Source of the DNA: Sulfurimonas sp.
GTDB lineage: Bacteria > Campylobacterota > Campylobacteria > Campylobacterales > Sulfurimonadaceae
Length of the DNA stretch: 40,188 bases
Reading direction: 5' to 3'
Assembly (NCBI GenBank): GCA_024513425.1
Contig: JANEIH010000006.1
Coordinates: 1 to 40,188 of the forward strand
Shown here one piece after another: positions 1-6,830 of the stretch. The notes under the pieces are model-generated. The model saw only the letters and a program-made list of their open reading frames with translations. It had not been told where the DNA came from and did no database searches. How positions within the stretch are numbered: the stretch's first letter is position 1; each line of letters starts with the position of its first letter. The position numbers and the translations under genes are program-made.

Positions 1-50
1 GGTACAAACTCCTCTAAATCAAACTCTATCTTTTTACCTTGTAATTCCAT
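1..50 (-). CDS. N-terminal fragment of a possible DsrC/TusE-type sulfur relay protein
   Basis: A minus-strand ATG at 48-50 opens a frame that runs off the left edge, reading MELQGKKIEFDLEEFV. An AGGAT ribosome binding site sits about 8 bases before the ATG. The start resembles the short N-terminal strand of DsrC/TusE proteins, which carry sulfur on a C-terminal cysteine, but only 16 residues are visible and the diagnostic C-terminus lies outside the window. The start codon is well supported; the family is a guess. Confidence 0.45.
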   Translation of the reverse strand, partial: MELQGKKIEFDLEEFV

Positions 51-95
51 CTCTATGATCCTTTTTATTTTTTTATAATCATAGTTAATTTGGAA

Positions 96-160
96 TTTAC
101 AGAAATTATTTTACACTACCGGAATAAGAGGTGGGTTTACACAGTTTATTTTACGGTCTC
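96..160. repeat. Two imperfect direct repeats resembling insertion-sequence ends
   Basis: Positions 96-120 (TTTACAG...ATTTTACACTACC) and 136-160 (TTTACACAG...ATTTTACGGTCTC) are similar 25-base units in the same orientation, separated by 15 bases. The TTTACA-N-ATTTTAC pattern resembles terminal repeats of IS256-type (Mutator-like) elements as I remember them. No transposase is nearby, so if this is mobile DNA it is a solo end left by a lost element. It lies between the end of the kinase gene and the start of the left-edge gene. Confidence 0.3.
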
Positions 161-187
161 TTTCAGGAGCTATTTGATGCTAGTTCT

Positions 188-976
188 TTAATCTTTTTTT
201 ATTTTGATAATAAATCTAGCTCCCTGCAGATAATTATCTACTGCCACTCTTCCATTGTGTTTTTTCTCTATAATAACTTTAGATATAAAGAGCCCTATGC
301 CTGTTCCGTTTGCTTTATCTGTATAAAATGGCTTAAAAATGGTACTGATATCATTAGTTTTGATCCCGCCTCCATTATCACTAATAGAGATCATTGTATA
401 TTCTGTATTTTCAGACACTTCCAAGAGTATTTTTGGTTCTTTTATTTTTCTAATCAGTAAAATTTCTTTTGCATTGTTGATAATATTTATCAAAACCTGA
501 AGAAACTCATTCTTATATATCTTAAAATAAATATCTCTATTTAAACAAACTTCATACTTTATTTCACTTTGTTTTATAGATGTACCAAGCATATGCTCAA
601 CAGAATTAATAATTTCAGATGCCAATATTTTTTCTTTATTTTTTTCATCAGAATAAAAGTTTCTAAAGACATCAATAGTATCTGACATATACTTTAGCAC
701 TGTATTGATCTCCAACATAACCTCAGATATAAAATCTATATCAATTTTATTCTCATAAACAACTCTTGTCTCAACTTTCATTAACAGTGCAGCTATTTCC
801 ATAAGAGGTTGTCTCCACTGATGTGAGATATTGCCAAGCATCTCACCCATACTTGCCAGCCTGCTTTGTCTAAAAAGTATCTCCTCACGCTCTCTTGCTT
901 CTTTGTCCATTTTATCTATTTTTGCTTTGAGATCAATATTGCTCTGTTTTAATTCATCTATCTCTTTTAAATCCAT
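188..976 (-). CDS. Soluble sensor histidine kinase
   Basis: A 262-residue kinase with no transmembrane or recognisable sensor domain. It has an N-terminal coiled coil (about 1-38), a dimerisation/phosphoacceptor helix with H52 in the ISHQWRQPL H-box, and a complete ATP-binding domain: N-box about 156-170 (NEFLQ..INNAKE), G1 at 200-205 (DNGGGI), F-box near 213-219 and G2 at 224-229 (GTGIGL). It should autophosphorylate and pass phosphate to a response regulator; the OmpR-type regulator just upstream on the same strand is the obvious partner. An AGGAG ribosome binding site precedes the ATG. The lack of a sensor region suggests a cytoplasmic signal or docking to another receptor. The 201-base gap to the regulator gene holds no gene that I can see. 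Confidence 0.9.
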   Translation of the reverse strand: MDLKEIDELKQSNIDLKAKIDKMDKEAREREEILFRQSRLASMGEMLGNISHQWRQPLMEIAALLMKVETRVVYENKIDIDFISEVMLEINTVLKYMSDTIDVFRNFYSDEKNKEKILASEIINSVEHMLGTSIKQSEIKYEVCLNRDIYFKIYKNEFLQVLINIINNAKEILLIRKIKEPKILLEVSENTEYTMISISDNGGGIKTNDISTIFKPFYTDKANGTGIGLFISKVIIEKKHNGRVAVDNYLQGARFIIKIKKD

Positions 977-1177
977 AATACTCTCCTTGTTTTGCTAAAA
1001 TCATTTAATTCCGATGCCCTTATTGAAGTATCTTTAATGATGAAGCATAGATCTTTATAACCAAAGCTTGTTTAGTGAAATAGGTATAATAGTGCAGATT
1101 CTTACAAATAAAATATGGTAAATATAAAAAGTAAAACTTTCTTTAAATTGAATTAAATCTGATATAGATAACACATA

Positions 1178-1870
1178 CTAAGATATCAATTTATATCCAA
1201 CCTGAGATAAATTAACAATAAATTTAGATTTAGCTTTAACTGAAATTGAATTGACTAAAGTTTTCAATGCACCATTTGTCATGATAGAACCATCCCATAC
1301 AAAAGATTCAATCTCTTTGTATGTAACAATACGATTTGCATTATTTACCAATAAAATCATTAGCTTTATCTCTTTGTGAGTTAAAGTGATCTTTTTGCCA
1401 GAAGAGATAAGTTTTAAATTATTTATATCAAATATGATATTATTAGTTATTTTAAGGTGCAATTTTCCTTGATTTTCAAGTGATTGTGTAGCTTCGACTA
1501 AAGCAGAAAATAGCTCTTTGCTATCTATTGGTTTATGCAGATAAGATGTTATTTGTAAATTGACCAAATCTATCAAGTCGGATTTATCTGTATATCCGGT
1601 TATTACGATTATTGGTATTGACCTATTAAGACTTCTTACTCTTTTTATAAAATCAACACCATTGAGCTTAGGCATTTTCAAATCTGTAATAATAACATCC
1701 GGCATAAATTTTTCTATGGACTCCATCGCTTCGGCACCATTAGAAACAGACATAACCTCACGAACAAAATATTTAAGAGTATATTCTATATATTCTCTTG
1801 TTTTATCCTCATCCTCTACAAAAAGAACTTTTATATATTTAACAATAGAGGCAGATGATAATAACTCCAT
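1178..1870 (-). CDS. OmpR-family response regulator
   Basis: A 230-residue two-domain regulator. The receiver domain (about 13-125) shows the acidic pair E19/D20, phosphoacceptor D63 in ITDLKMP, a T/G pair near 91-92 and K113 in LHKP. The C-terminal part is a winged-helix DNA-binding domain of the trans_reg_C type (LTHKEIKLMILLVN ... VGYKLIS). I chose the ATG at 1868-1870 because GGAGTT lies 8 bases before it; an in-frame ATG at 1888 would add six residues but has no ribosome binding site. It precedes the kinase on the same strand and follows a Crp/Fnr gene, so the three may form one regulatory locus. Target genes cannot be read from the sequence. Confidence 0.88.
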   Translation of the reverse strand: MELLSSASIVKYIKVLFVEDEDKTREYIEYTLKYFVREVMSVSNGAEAMESIEKFMPDVIITDLKMPKLNGVDFIKRVRSLNRSIPIIVITGYTDKSDLIDLVNLQITSYLHKPIDSKELFSALVEATQSLENQGKLHLKITNNIIFDINNLKLISSGKKITLTHKEIKLMILLVNNANRIVTYKEIESFVWDGSIMTNGALKTLVNSISVKAKSKFIVNLSQVGYKLIS

Positions 1871-1938
1871 ATTTTTAACTCCATTCAATAGTTTTATATT
1901 AATAGTAAATAAAAGTCACAAAAAAGTCACATAGTAAA

Positions 1939-2622
1939 CTACTTAAGTAGCATTTGAGAGGCTTTTTCTTGCAGTTTTTTAAAATTTGTGATTTTGATAT
2001 TGCGTCTGCTAGTTTCGATGAGTTTATCAGCTTTGAGCTGTTTAAGCGTACGCTCAACAACATGACGCACAGTCCCTAGAAGTTTTGCGATTTCTGAGTT
2101 AGAGAGATTGTGTAAGAGATTGTACTTAAAATGTTTGTTTGGATTAAGATTGTCCGCAAGCAGATTGATAAGTCTATCTTTTGTATCATAGAGTGATAAA
2201 TCGGTTGTCAACTCTTCAGTATGACGCATTTGAGCAGCAAGGTAAGGGAAAAACTTTTTATTGAAGGCGTGATCATTCTCAAGCCAGTAGCGAACCCTCT
2301 CAATCGGCAACCGGAGTACTTTGCAATCTTCTAACACCTCATAAATAACATCATGCGGTTTGTTATCAAGAAGAGTGATAATGTCAAACATATCCCCGCG
2401 TTTATAGATGAAAATAATCTGTTCTTTATCTGTTTTAAAATTAATTTGATAAGTTTTTATTCTACCATCAACAACGATATAAAAATATTCTGTCAAATCA
2501 TCAGGAAAAAATGGAGAAGCACCTTTTTCAAACTCTAAAGGCTTTGCATGTTTATAAAACTCATTTTCAAAAGTTTGTGTTGTGTTGTTGAGCAGGTCTA
2601 ATTGTCTTGGATTGTTTTGCAT
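1939..2622 (-). CDS. Crp/Fnr-family transcriptional regulator
   Basis: The protein (227 residues from the ATG at 2620-2622) has an N-terminal cyclic-nucleotide-binding-type beta barrel (FYIVVDGRIKTYQI ... FDIITLLDNKP), a long dimer helix, and a C-terminal helix-turn-helix (LSNSEIAKLLGTVRHVVERTLKQL). There is no N-terminal cysteine cluster like that of Fnr, so an oxygen-sensing 4Fe-4S role is not supported; redox, NO or nitrogen-oxide sensing are common alternatives in this family. An upstream in-frame TTG at 2652 is possible, but a TACAAT box at 2629-2634 lies only six bases before the ATG, so transcription probably begins at the ATG itself. Confidence 0.85.
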   Translation of the reverse strand: MQNNPRQLDLLNNTTQTFENEFYKHAKPLEFEKGASPFFPDDLTEYFYIVVDGRIKTYQINFKTDKEQIIFIYKRGDMFDIITLLDNKPHDVIYEVLEDCKVLRLPIERVRYWLENDHAFNKKFFPYLAAQMRHTEELTTDLSLYDTKDRLINLLADNLNPNKHFKYNLLHNLSNSEIAKLLGTVRHVVERTLKQLKADKLIETSRRNIKITNFKKLQEKASQMLLK

Positions 2623-2628
2623 GTCATA

Positions 2629-2634
2629 ATTGTA
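2629..2634 (-). promoter_or_regulatory. -10 box of a probable leaderless Crp/Fnr-family gene
   Basis: TACAAT on the minus strand lies six bases before the ATG at 2622. A start about seven bases downstream of a -10 box would coincide with the ATG, and no Shine-Dalgarno sequence is present. TTGAC stands a little further upstream. Confidence 0.45.
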
Positions 2635-2767
2635 ACATAAGTCAAGAAGCAAAGATATGTGGAAATACTCTTGAAGTAGGCTAAATTTATTGCAAATTGT
2701 AAGATTTTTTAGTGAGCAAAGTGTTTTACACTACTATTTGAATTATTTTGAATGATAGGAAGGTGAT

Positions 2768-3112
2768 ATGACTTTAGGAGAGTGTCCTTACTGTGAAGAT
2801 GGCTTGATAGAGGTGCAGGATAAAGAGGTGCGAGGAAAAAAGATAAAACTTTATGCCTGTTCAAATGCACATTGGATGAGTGAGGATGGTGAGATGTATG
2901 AGCTCACGCAAGACGCAACTTGTGACTTTAGAATATGGCAAAATACACTCTCGCGTTATGGAAAATGGCTTTCTTACAAGGAGGTACGCTCTCTTTTGAA
3001 TGAGAGAGAACTTAAAGTTGAGCTTGTCAGTAAAAAGTATGGTAAAAAGATTAACTATACAAAAACTGCGATCCTTAATCGGGAGTATGGAGTAAGTATA
3101 ATTTGGGATTAA
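2768..3112 (+). CDS. Small zinc-ribbon-like protein of unknown function
   Basis: A 114-residue basic protein preceded by a strong AGGAAGG ribosome binding site. The N-terminus has CPYC (residues 6-9), then a second possible metal-binding half with C and H in YACSNAHW (about 30-37); a further Cys follows in DATCDF. This CxxC-x20-C-x3-H spacing resembles the small zinc ribbons found at the C-termini of topoisomerase I. The rest (about 58-114) is rich in Lys/Arg and Leu with no family I recognise. It could be a nucleic-acid-binding accessory protein. It is divergent from the Crp/Fnr gene and directly upstream of the broken PAS/kinase gene. Function unknown. Confidence 0.75.
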   Translation: MTLGECPYCEDGLIEVQDKEVRGKKIKLYACSNAHWMSEDGEMYELTQDATCDFRIWQNTLSRYGKWLSYKEVRSLLNERELKVELVSKKYGKKINYTKTAILNREYGVSIIWD

Positions 3113-3118
3113 TTTGGG

Positions 3119-3124
3119 TAAAAT
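3119..3124 (+). promoter_or_regulatory. -10 box, probable leaderless start of the PAS gene
   Basis: TAAAAT ends six bases before the ATG at 3131. There is no ribosome binding site between it and the ATG. It overlaps the end of the preceding gene region, within an 18-base gap. Confidence 0.4.
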
Positions 3125-3130
3125 TGATTT

Positions 3131-3574
3131 ATGCTACAACAGTATCAAGAGGCTATAGAAAACAGCAATACCGTATCTAAAACCGATGTGAACGGCATCA
3201 TCACTTTTGTCAATGATGAGTTTTGCAAAATTTCGGGCTATTCAAAAGAGGAACTTCTTGGTAAAAATCACAATATTGTAAGACACTCTGATGTTCCTGC
3301 CTCAAAGTTCAAACTCCTTTGGCAGACGATCAAAGCCAAGAAGATCTACAAAAGCACTGTAAAAAACAGAGCAAAAAATGGTTCTGCTTTTTATGTAAAT
3401 ACTACAGTGATCCCTATTTTAAATAAAAAGGGGGAGATTGAAGAGTTTATTGCCATCCGTTACGATGTAACACAAGAGATATTTTATAAACACTCTTTGG
3501 AAAAAAAGAGAGAGAACTTGAAGTTCTCAATGCAGATCTCGAAAAGAGAGTTGAAGCAAAAACAAAAGAGCTAA
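3131..3574 (+). pseudogene. PAS-domain sensor, 5' part of a frame-split kinase gene
   Basis: The 147-residue frame holds a PAS domain (about 10-118) of the Aer/flavin-like type: DVNGIITFVNDEF, ISGYSKEELLGKNH, RHSDVPA, and an IAIRYDVTQE C-terminus. After residue 126 the frame becomes a low-complexity K/R/Q tail and stops. The -1 frame from 3508 reads ERELEVLNADLEKRVEAKT, a coiled coil typical of the link between PAS and kinase domains, and runs without a stop into the kinase at 3580. The two parts are therefore one gene split at a run of seven A residues (3501-3507). The heptamer A AAA AAG (3502-3508) is in phase, so programmed -1 slippage cannot be excluded, but a decay mutation or a sequencing error in the run is simpler. 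Confidence 0.75.
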
Positions 3575-3579
3575 AAGAG

Positions 3580-4368
3580 TTGAATGAGACCTTGGAGATG
3601 CGTATTCAAGAAGAGATAAAAAAGAATGAAGAGAAGCAAAAGGTGATGTTTTGGCAGTCACGCTTTGCCTCTTTGGGTGAGATGCTTGCAAATATTGCCC
3701 ATCAGTGGAGACAACCGCTCGCAGAGCTTAGCTTAACACTCTTTTCTCTCAAAAAAGCAGCATTCAATCAAGATATCGATGAAGCGGGGATGCTTTATAA
3801 TGAAAGTAAAGCGCTGATAAAAAATATGTCCAATACAATAGAGGACTTTTCTAACTTCTTTAAGCCAGGTAAAGAAAAACAGCACTTTATGCTGCGTGAG
3901 AGTACAGAGGAGGCACTTCACATCTTAAAAAGAGTTCTTAAAAAAGATATGATTCAAGTAAAAACAAGCTATGAAGATGTGAGCGTTTTAGGTATTACGA
4001 ATGAATTTACACAAGTTATAATAAATCTGCTGAAAAACTCTCGAGATGCTTTTATGGAAAACAGAGTGCCTATGCGTGAGATAGAGCTATATAATGCATA
4101 TACCTACAACAAAACAAAAAAAACACTCTATAAAAAGAACAGATATATACCGCTAAATAAAAAAGAGAGGCAATTTTTAGAGCTACTGCTAGAGTATTAT
4201 GAAAAAGAGATATATGTTGTTAGTGATGCAATTATTAAAAAATCTCTCCGGGCAGATGAAGTGAGTGACGATAGACTTAGAACCTTCATTCGTAGATTTC
4301 GAGCAAAAACATCCAAAGAGTTGATCAAAAACATAAAATCAGAAGGCTATCAAATAGTGATAGCCTAA
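3580..4368 (+). pseudogene. Kinase/response-regulator chimera, 3' part of the split gene
   Basis: The coiled coil and phosphoacceptor domain are intact (H41 in ANIAHQWRQPL), and the ATP-binding domain begins with an N-box at 141-155 (NEFTQ..LLKNSRD). The G1, F and G2 ATP boxes are missing. From about residue 165 the sequence becomes the C-terminal winged helix of an OmpR-type regulator (LNKKERQFLELLLEYYEKE ... LRTFIRRFRAKT ... GYQIVIA). An in-frame deletion seems to have removed the rest of the kinase and the receiver domain and fused the remains. Residues 165-167 (MRE) at the junction are encoded by a TGCGTGAG copy (4073-4080). The product cannot be an active kinase; it could still dimerise and bind DNA. 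Joined to the PAS part by a -1 shift it would be about 412 residues. Confidence 0.75.
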
Positions 4369-4377
4369 AGTTAGAAA

Positions 4378-4518
4378 TTACTTTGTATAAAGATCGGTGC
4401 TAGGATGATTTGGCTTAGAAATAACTGGCTTTTTTACCAGTTTTTTGTCATAGTGAACGATACTTTCAGCCTGTGCTGCAACAAATATAAAAGTTAATGC
4501 TAATAAAATTTTTTTCAT
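4378..4518 (-). CDS. Small exported peptide of unknown function
   Basis: A 46-residue frame begins with a textbook signal peptide: MKK, a hydrophobic core ILLALTFIFVAA, and an AQA cleavage site before ES. The ATG at 4516-4518 has an AAGGAT ribosome binding site about 8 bases upstream. The predicted mature peptide is 28 residues, basic and Pro/Lys/His rich (HYDKKLVKKPVISKPNHPS), with no cysteine. It ends 10 bases from the end of the chimera gene, tail to tail. The signal peptide and ribosome binding site make it convincing as a real gene despite its size. I recognise no family. Confidence 0.7.
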   Translation of the reverse strand: MKKILLALTFIFVAAQAESIVHYDKKLVKKPVISKPNHPSTDLYTK

Positions 4519-5117
4519 AGTTTTATCCTTGAAGAATTTAAATTTTTTAAATAAGACAAAATTTGTCTGATTTAAATTTCAGTGGAATATTATCCGATTT
4601 TTTTCAAGGAAATATTGATATATATCAAGAGATAAAATTTTATCTTCGGCAATAGCAATGATAAACATACCCATTTGTCATATTCATCTCTTTTGAAGAT
4701 ATTTGCATGTCATATCTATGAGAGAACCGATGACTCTCTCTTGTGCTTTGAATCTTAGTGTGGCATCACTCATATCTTCAAAGAGATCTCTGTTTACTTG
4801 TCAAAATTCAATCTTTTATACCTAAAAGAAAATTCCAATCAATGTAGATTTTGTCTATCTAATAATTTGCAATCACTTTTCCCGTAGTATTGTTTACAAG
4901 TCCTGCATCGGAGCAACCTGTGTTTGAGTTTATGTTCATTCCCCAATGATTCGTAATGCGCTCAACCGTTTGTTAGCTCTTAAAGTGATATCAGCAGTTT
5001 AATGTAAGTTGTGTTAAAGGACAATAATAATTTTTGTCACTTTTTTGTCACTTTAAAAAGTTACTCAATAGAGATTAAATGGATCTAAAGAGAATATTAT
5101 ATAAGCTTAATAAAAGT
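4519..5117. other. Gene-poor stretch with decayed coding remnants
   Basis: About 600 bases without an intact gene. The first part is AT-rich and may hold the promoter of the small exported peptide. From 4684 to 4972 the minus strand carries two open remnants (listed separately). The rest, to the alpha-operon promoter, shows no gene, RNA or repeat that I can identify. Confidence 0.6.
4684..4972 (-). pseudogene. Decayed gene remnants, family not recognised
   Basis: Two short minus-strand frames look like protein rather than random sequence. One (4972 to 4859) reads through RITNHWGMNINSNTG and CSDAGLVNNTTGKVIANY to a stop. The other (4800 to 4684) reads through NRDLFEDMSDATLRFK and AQERVIGSLIDMTCKYLQKR to a stop. 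Neither has a convincing start, and both are preceded closely by in-frame stops. They may be fragments of one or two lost signalling or sensor genes, given the neighbouring decayed kinase. Confidence 0.35.
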
Positions 5118-5130
5118 TTTACATTTGTTT

Positions 5131-5139
5131 TGCTATAAT
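5131..5139 (+). promoter_or_regulatory. Extended -10 promoter of the alpha operon
   Basis: TGCTATAAT is a perfect extended -10 element (TG-N-TATAAT). No convincing -35 box lies at the usual distance, which is common for primary promoters in Campylobacterota. Transcription would start near 5146 and give a leader of roughly 140 bases before rpmJ. Confidence 0.7.
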
Positions 5140-5148
5140 CCCAATCCG

Positions 5149-5262
5149 CTTTGCTGTTTTAACAATGAAAAAGAGTGTTTCTATCTTTATATGCTTTATT
5201 TATATATAGAGTTAGAAGTATTGGCAAGCGAATAAAAGATGCTTTGCCTAAAAACAGTAAAG
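5149..5262 (+). promoter_or_regulatory. Structured 5' leader of the alpha ribosomal operon
   Basis: Bases 5149-5160 (CTTTGCTGTTTT) can pair with 5251-5262 (AAAACAGTAAAG) over 12 positions, with one G-U pair, closing nearly the whole leader. Inside, 5223-5229 (GGCAAGC) pairs with 5241-5248 (GCTTTGCC) with one bulged base, and an AT-rich hairpin is possible around 5175-5215. The closing helix begins almost at the predicted transcript start and ends 12 bases before the rpmJ ribosome binding site. This layout is what a ribosomal-protein autoregulatory leader would look like; in E. coli S4 binds the alpha-operon leader. The binding protein here is inference. Confidence 0.5.
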
Positions 5263-5284
5263 ACAACTAAGACAAGGACTTACG

Positions 5285-5398
5285 ATGAAAGTAAGAGCTT
5301 CAGTAAAGAAAATGTGTGACGACTGTAAAGTCATCAAAAGAAGAGGTATTGTAAGAGTAATCTGCAAGAACCCTAAACATAAACAGAGACAAGGATAA
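5285..5398 (+). CDS. rpmJ: Ribosomal protein L36
   Basis: A 37-residue protein, [20 protein letters not shown] and onward to the QRQG end, with the C-x2-C ... C-x4-H zinc site of the zinc-binding L36 form. AAGGA lies about 6 bases before the ATG. It is the first gene of the alpha operon and stops two bases before rpsM. In many relatives rpmJ follows infA directly; here infA lies 18 kb away on the other strand. Confidence 0.95.
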   Translation: MKVRASVKKMCDDCKVIKRRGIVRVICKNPKHKQRQG

Positions 5399-5400
5399 CC

Positions 5401-5763
5401 ATGGCTCGTATTTCTGGTGTTGATTTACCTAAGAAAAAGAGAATAGAGTACGGTTTAACGTATATCTACGGTATTGGTCTTCATACTTCCCGTCAAATTC
5501 TTGACGCTACAGGTATTGACTACAACAAAAGAGTTTTTGAACTCAATGAGGCTGATGTAGCTGCAATCACAAGCGAAATCCGTGCCAACCATATGGTTGA
5601 GGGTGATTTGCGTAAAAAAGTTGCGATGGACATTAAGGCATTAATGGATTTAGGAAGCTACCGTGGTCTTCGTCACCGTCGTGGTCTTCCGGTTCGTGGG
5701 CAAAAAACTAAGACAAATGCGCGTACTCGTAAGGGTAAACGCAAAACTGTCGGCGCAGCATAA
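5401..5763 (+). CDS. rpsM: Ribosomal protein S13
   Basis: A 120-residue protein of normal length. It begins [20 protein letters not shown], contains the helix-two-turn-helix segment ([13 protein letters not shown]), and ends in the basic [19 protein letters not shown] tail that contacts tRNA at the head of the 30S subunit. It starts two bases after rpmJ, so the two are probably translationally coupled. Confidence 0.97.
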   Translation: MARISGVDLPKKKRIEYGLTYIYGIGLHTSRQILDATGIDYNKRVFELNEADVAAITSEIRANHMVEGDLRKKVAMDIKALMDLGSYRGLRHRRGLPVRGQKTKTNARTRKGKRKTVGAA

Positions 5764-5773
5764 GGATTAAAGC

Positions 5774-6166
5774 ATGGCAAAAAGAAAAGCTGTTAGAAAA
5801 AAAGTAGTAAAGAAAAATATCGCTCGCGGTATCGTTCATATTGCAGCATCATTCAACAACACATTAGTAACTATTACCGATGAGATGGGAAATATGATTG
5901 CTTGGAGTTCTGCTGGTAGCCTTGGTTTTAAAGGTTCTAAAAAATCTACTCCGTTTGCAGCGCAAGCAGCAGTTGAAGATGCAGTAGAAAAAGCAAAAGT
6001 TCATGGTATCAAAGAGCTTGGTATCAAAGTACAAGGTCCTGGTTCTGGACGCGAAACAGCAGTTAAATCTGTTGGCGCTATTGAAGGAATCCGTGTTACA
6101 TTCATGAAAGATGTTACACCACTACCGCATAACGGTTGTCGCGCACCTAAGCGCCGTAGAGTTTAA
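5774..6166 (+). CDS. rpsK: Ribosomal protein S11
   Basis: 130 residues, full length. The basic N-terminus ([15 protein letters not shown]) is followed by the conserved [15 protein letters not shown] and [10 protein letters not shown] segments and the C-terminal [14 protein letters not shown]11 sits on the 30S platform and contacts the mRNA path. It lies ten bases after rpsM in the alpha operon. Confidence 0.97.
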   Translation: MAKRKAVRKKVVKKNIARGIVHIAASFNNTLVTITDEMGNMIAWSSAGSLGFKGSKKSTPFAAQAAVEDAVEKAKVHGIKELGIKVQGPGSGRETAVKSVGAIEGIRVTFMKDVTPLPHNGCRAPKRRRV

Positions 6167-6177
6167 GGAGATTACTG

Positions 6178-6804
6178 ATGGCAAGATATAGAGGTCCAGT
6201 AGAAAAAATCGAAAGAAGATTTGGAGTAAGTCTCAACTTAAAAGGTGAGCGTCGTTTAGCAGGAAAATCTGCTTTAGAAAAGCGTCCATATGGTCCAGGT
6301 CAGCATGGACAGCGTCGTAAAAAAGTTTCTGAGTATGGTTTACAACTCAATGAGAAGCAAAAAGCGAAATTTATGTACGGTATTTCTGAAAAACAATTCC
6401 GTGCACTGTTTGTTGAAGCAAAACGCCGTGATGGCAACACAGGTACAAACCTTATTACACTTATTGAGCAGAGACTTGATAATGTAGTTTACAGAATGGG
6501 ATTTGCATCTACTCGTAGATTCGCTCGTCAACTTGTAACACATGGTCATATCTTGGTAGATGGTAAAAAACTAGATATTCCTTCTTATCGTGTCAAGCTA
6601 GGTCAAAAGATAGAAGTAAAAGAAGCTAGTAAAAACAACAATCAAGTACAGCGTGCTATTGAGCTTACAAACCAAACAGGTCTTGCTCCATGGGTTGATA
6701 TTGATGCTGAAAAAGTATTTGGTATCTTTACTCGTTTCCCGGAGCGTACAGAAGTTGTTATTCCAGTTGAAGAACGCTTAATCGTTGAGCTTTACTCGAA
6801 ATAA
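6178..6804 (+). CDS. rpsD: Ribosomal protein S4
   Basis: 208 residues with an N-terminal 30S-assembly region ([29 protein letters not shown]) and an S4 RNA-binding fold ([33 protein letters not shown]). It is the cysteine-free type, without the N-terminal zinc cluster of some S4 proteins. S4 is a primary 16S rRNA binder. In E. coli it also represses the alpha operon, so it is the natural candidate to bind the leader at 5149-5262. Confidence 0.97.
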   Translation: MARYRGPVEKIERRFGVSLNLKGERRLAGKSALEKRPYGPGQHGQRRKKVSEYGLQLNEKQKAKFMYGISEKQFRALFVEAKRRDGNTGTNLITLIEQRLDNVVYRMGFASTRRFARQLVTHGHILVDGKKLDIPSYRVKLGQKIEVKEASKNNNQVQRAIELTNQTGLAPWVDIDAEKVFGIFTRFPERTEVVIPVEERLIVELYSK

Positions 6805-6830
6805 TAATTAATAAAAAGGGCGTAAAAGAG

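Noticed and set aside
131-460. A 109-codon plus-strand frame at the left end
   Set aside because: It is antisense to the histidine kinase, whose ATP-binding boxes are all in the other strand.
2653-2767. Fnr-type binding sites in the divergent region
   Set aside because: No TTGAT-N4-ATCAA-like palindrome could be found; only AT-rich half-site-like words.
5141-5262. A possible tRNA or small RNA gene upstream of rpmJ
   Set aside because: No cloverleaf, no T-loop consensus and no CCA-proximal pairing; the pairing and position fit an mRNA leader better.
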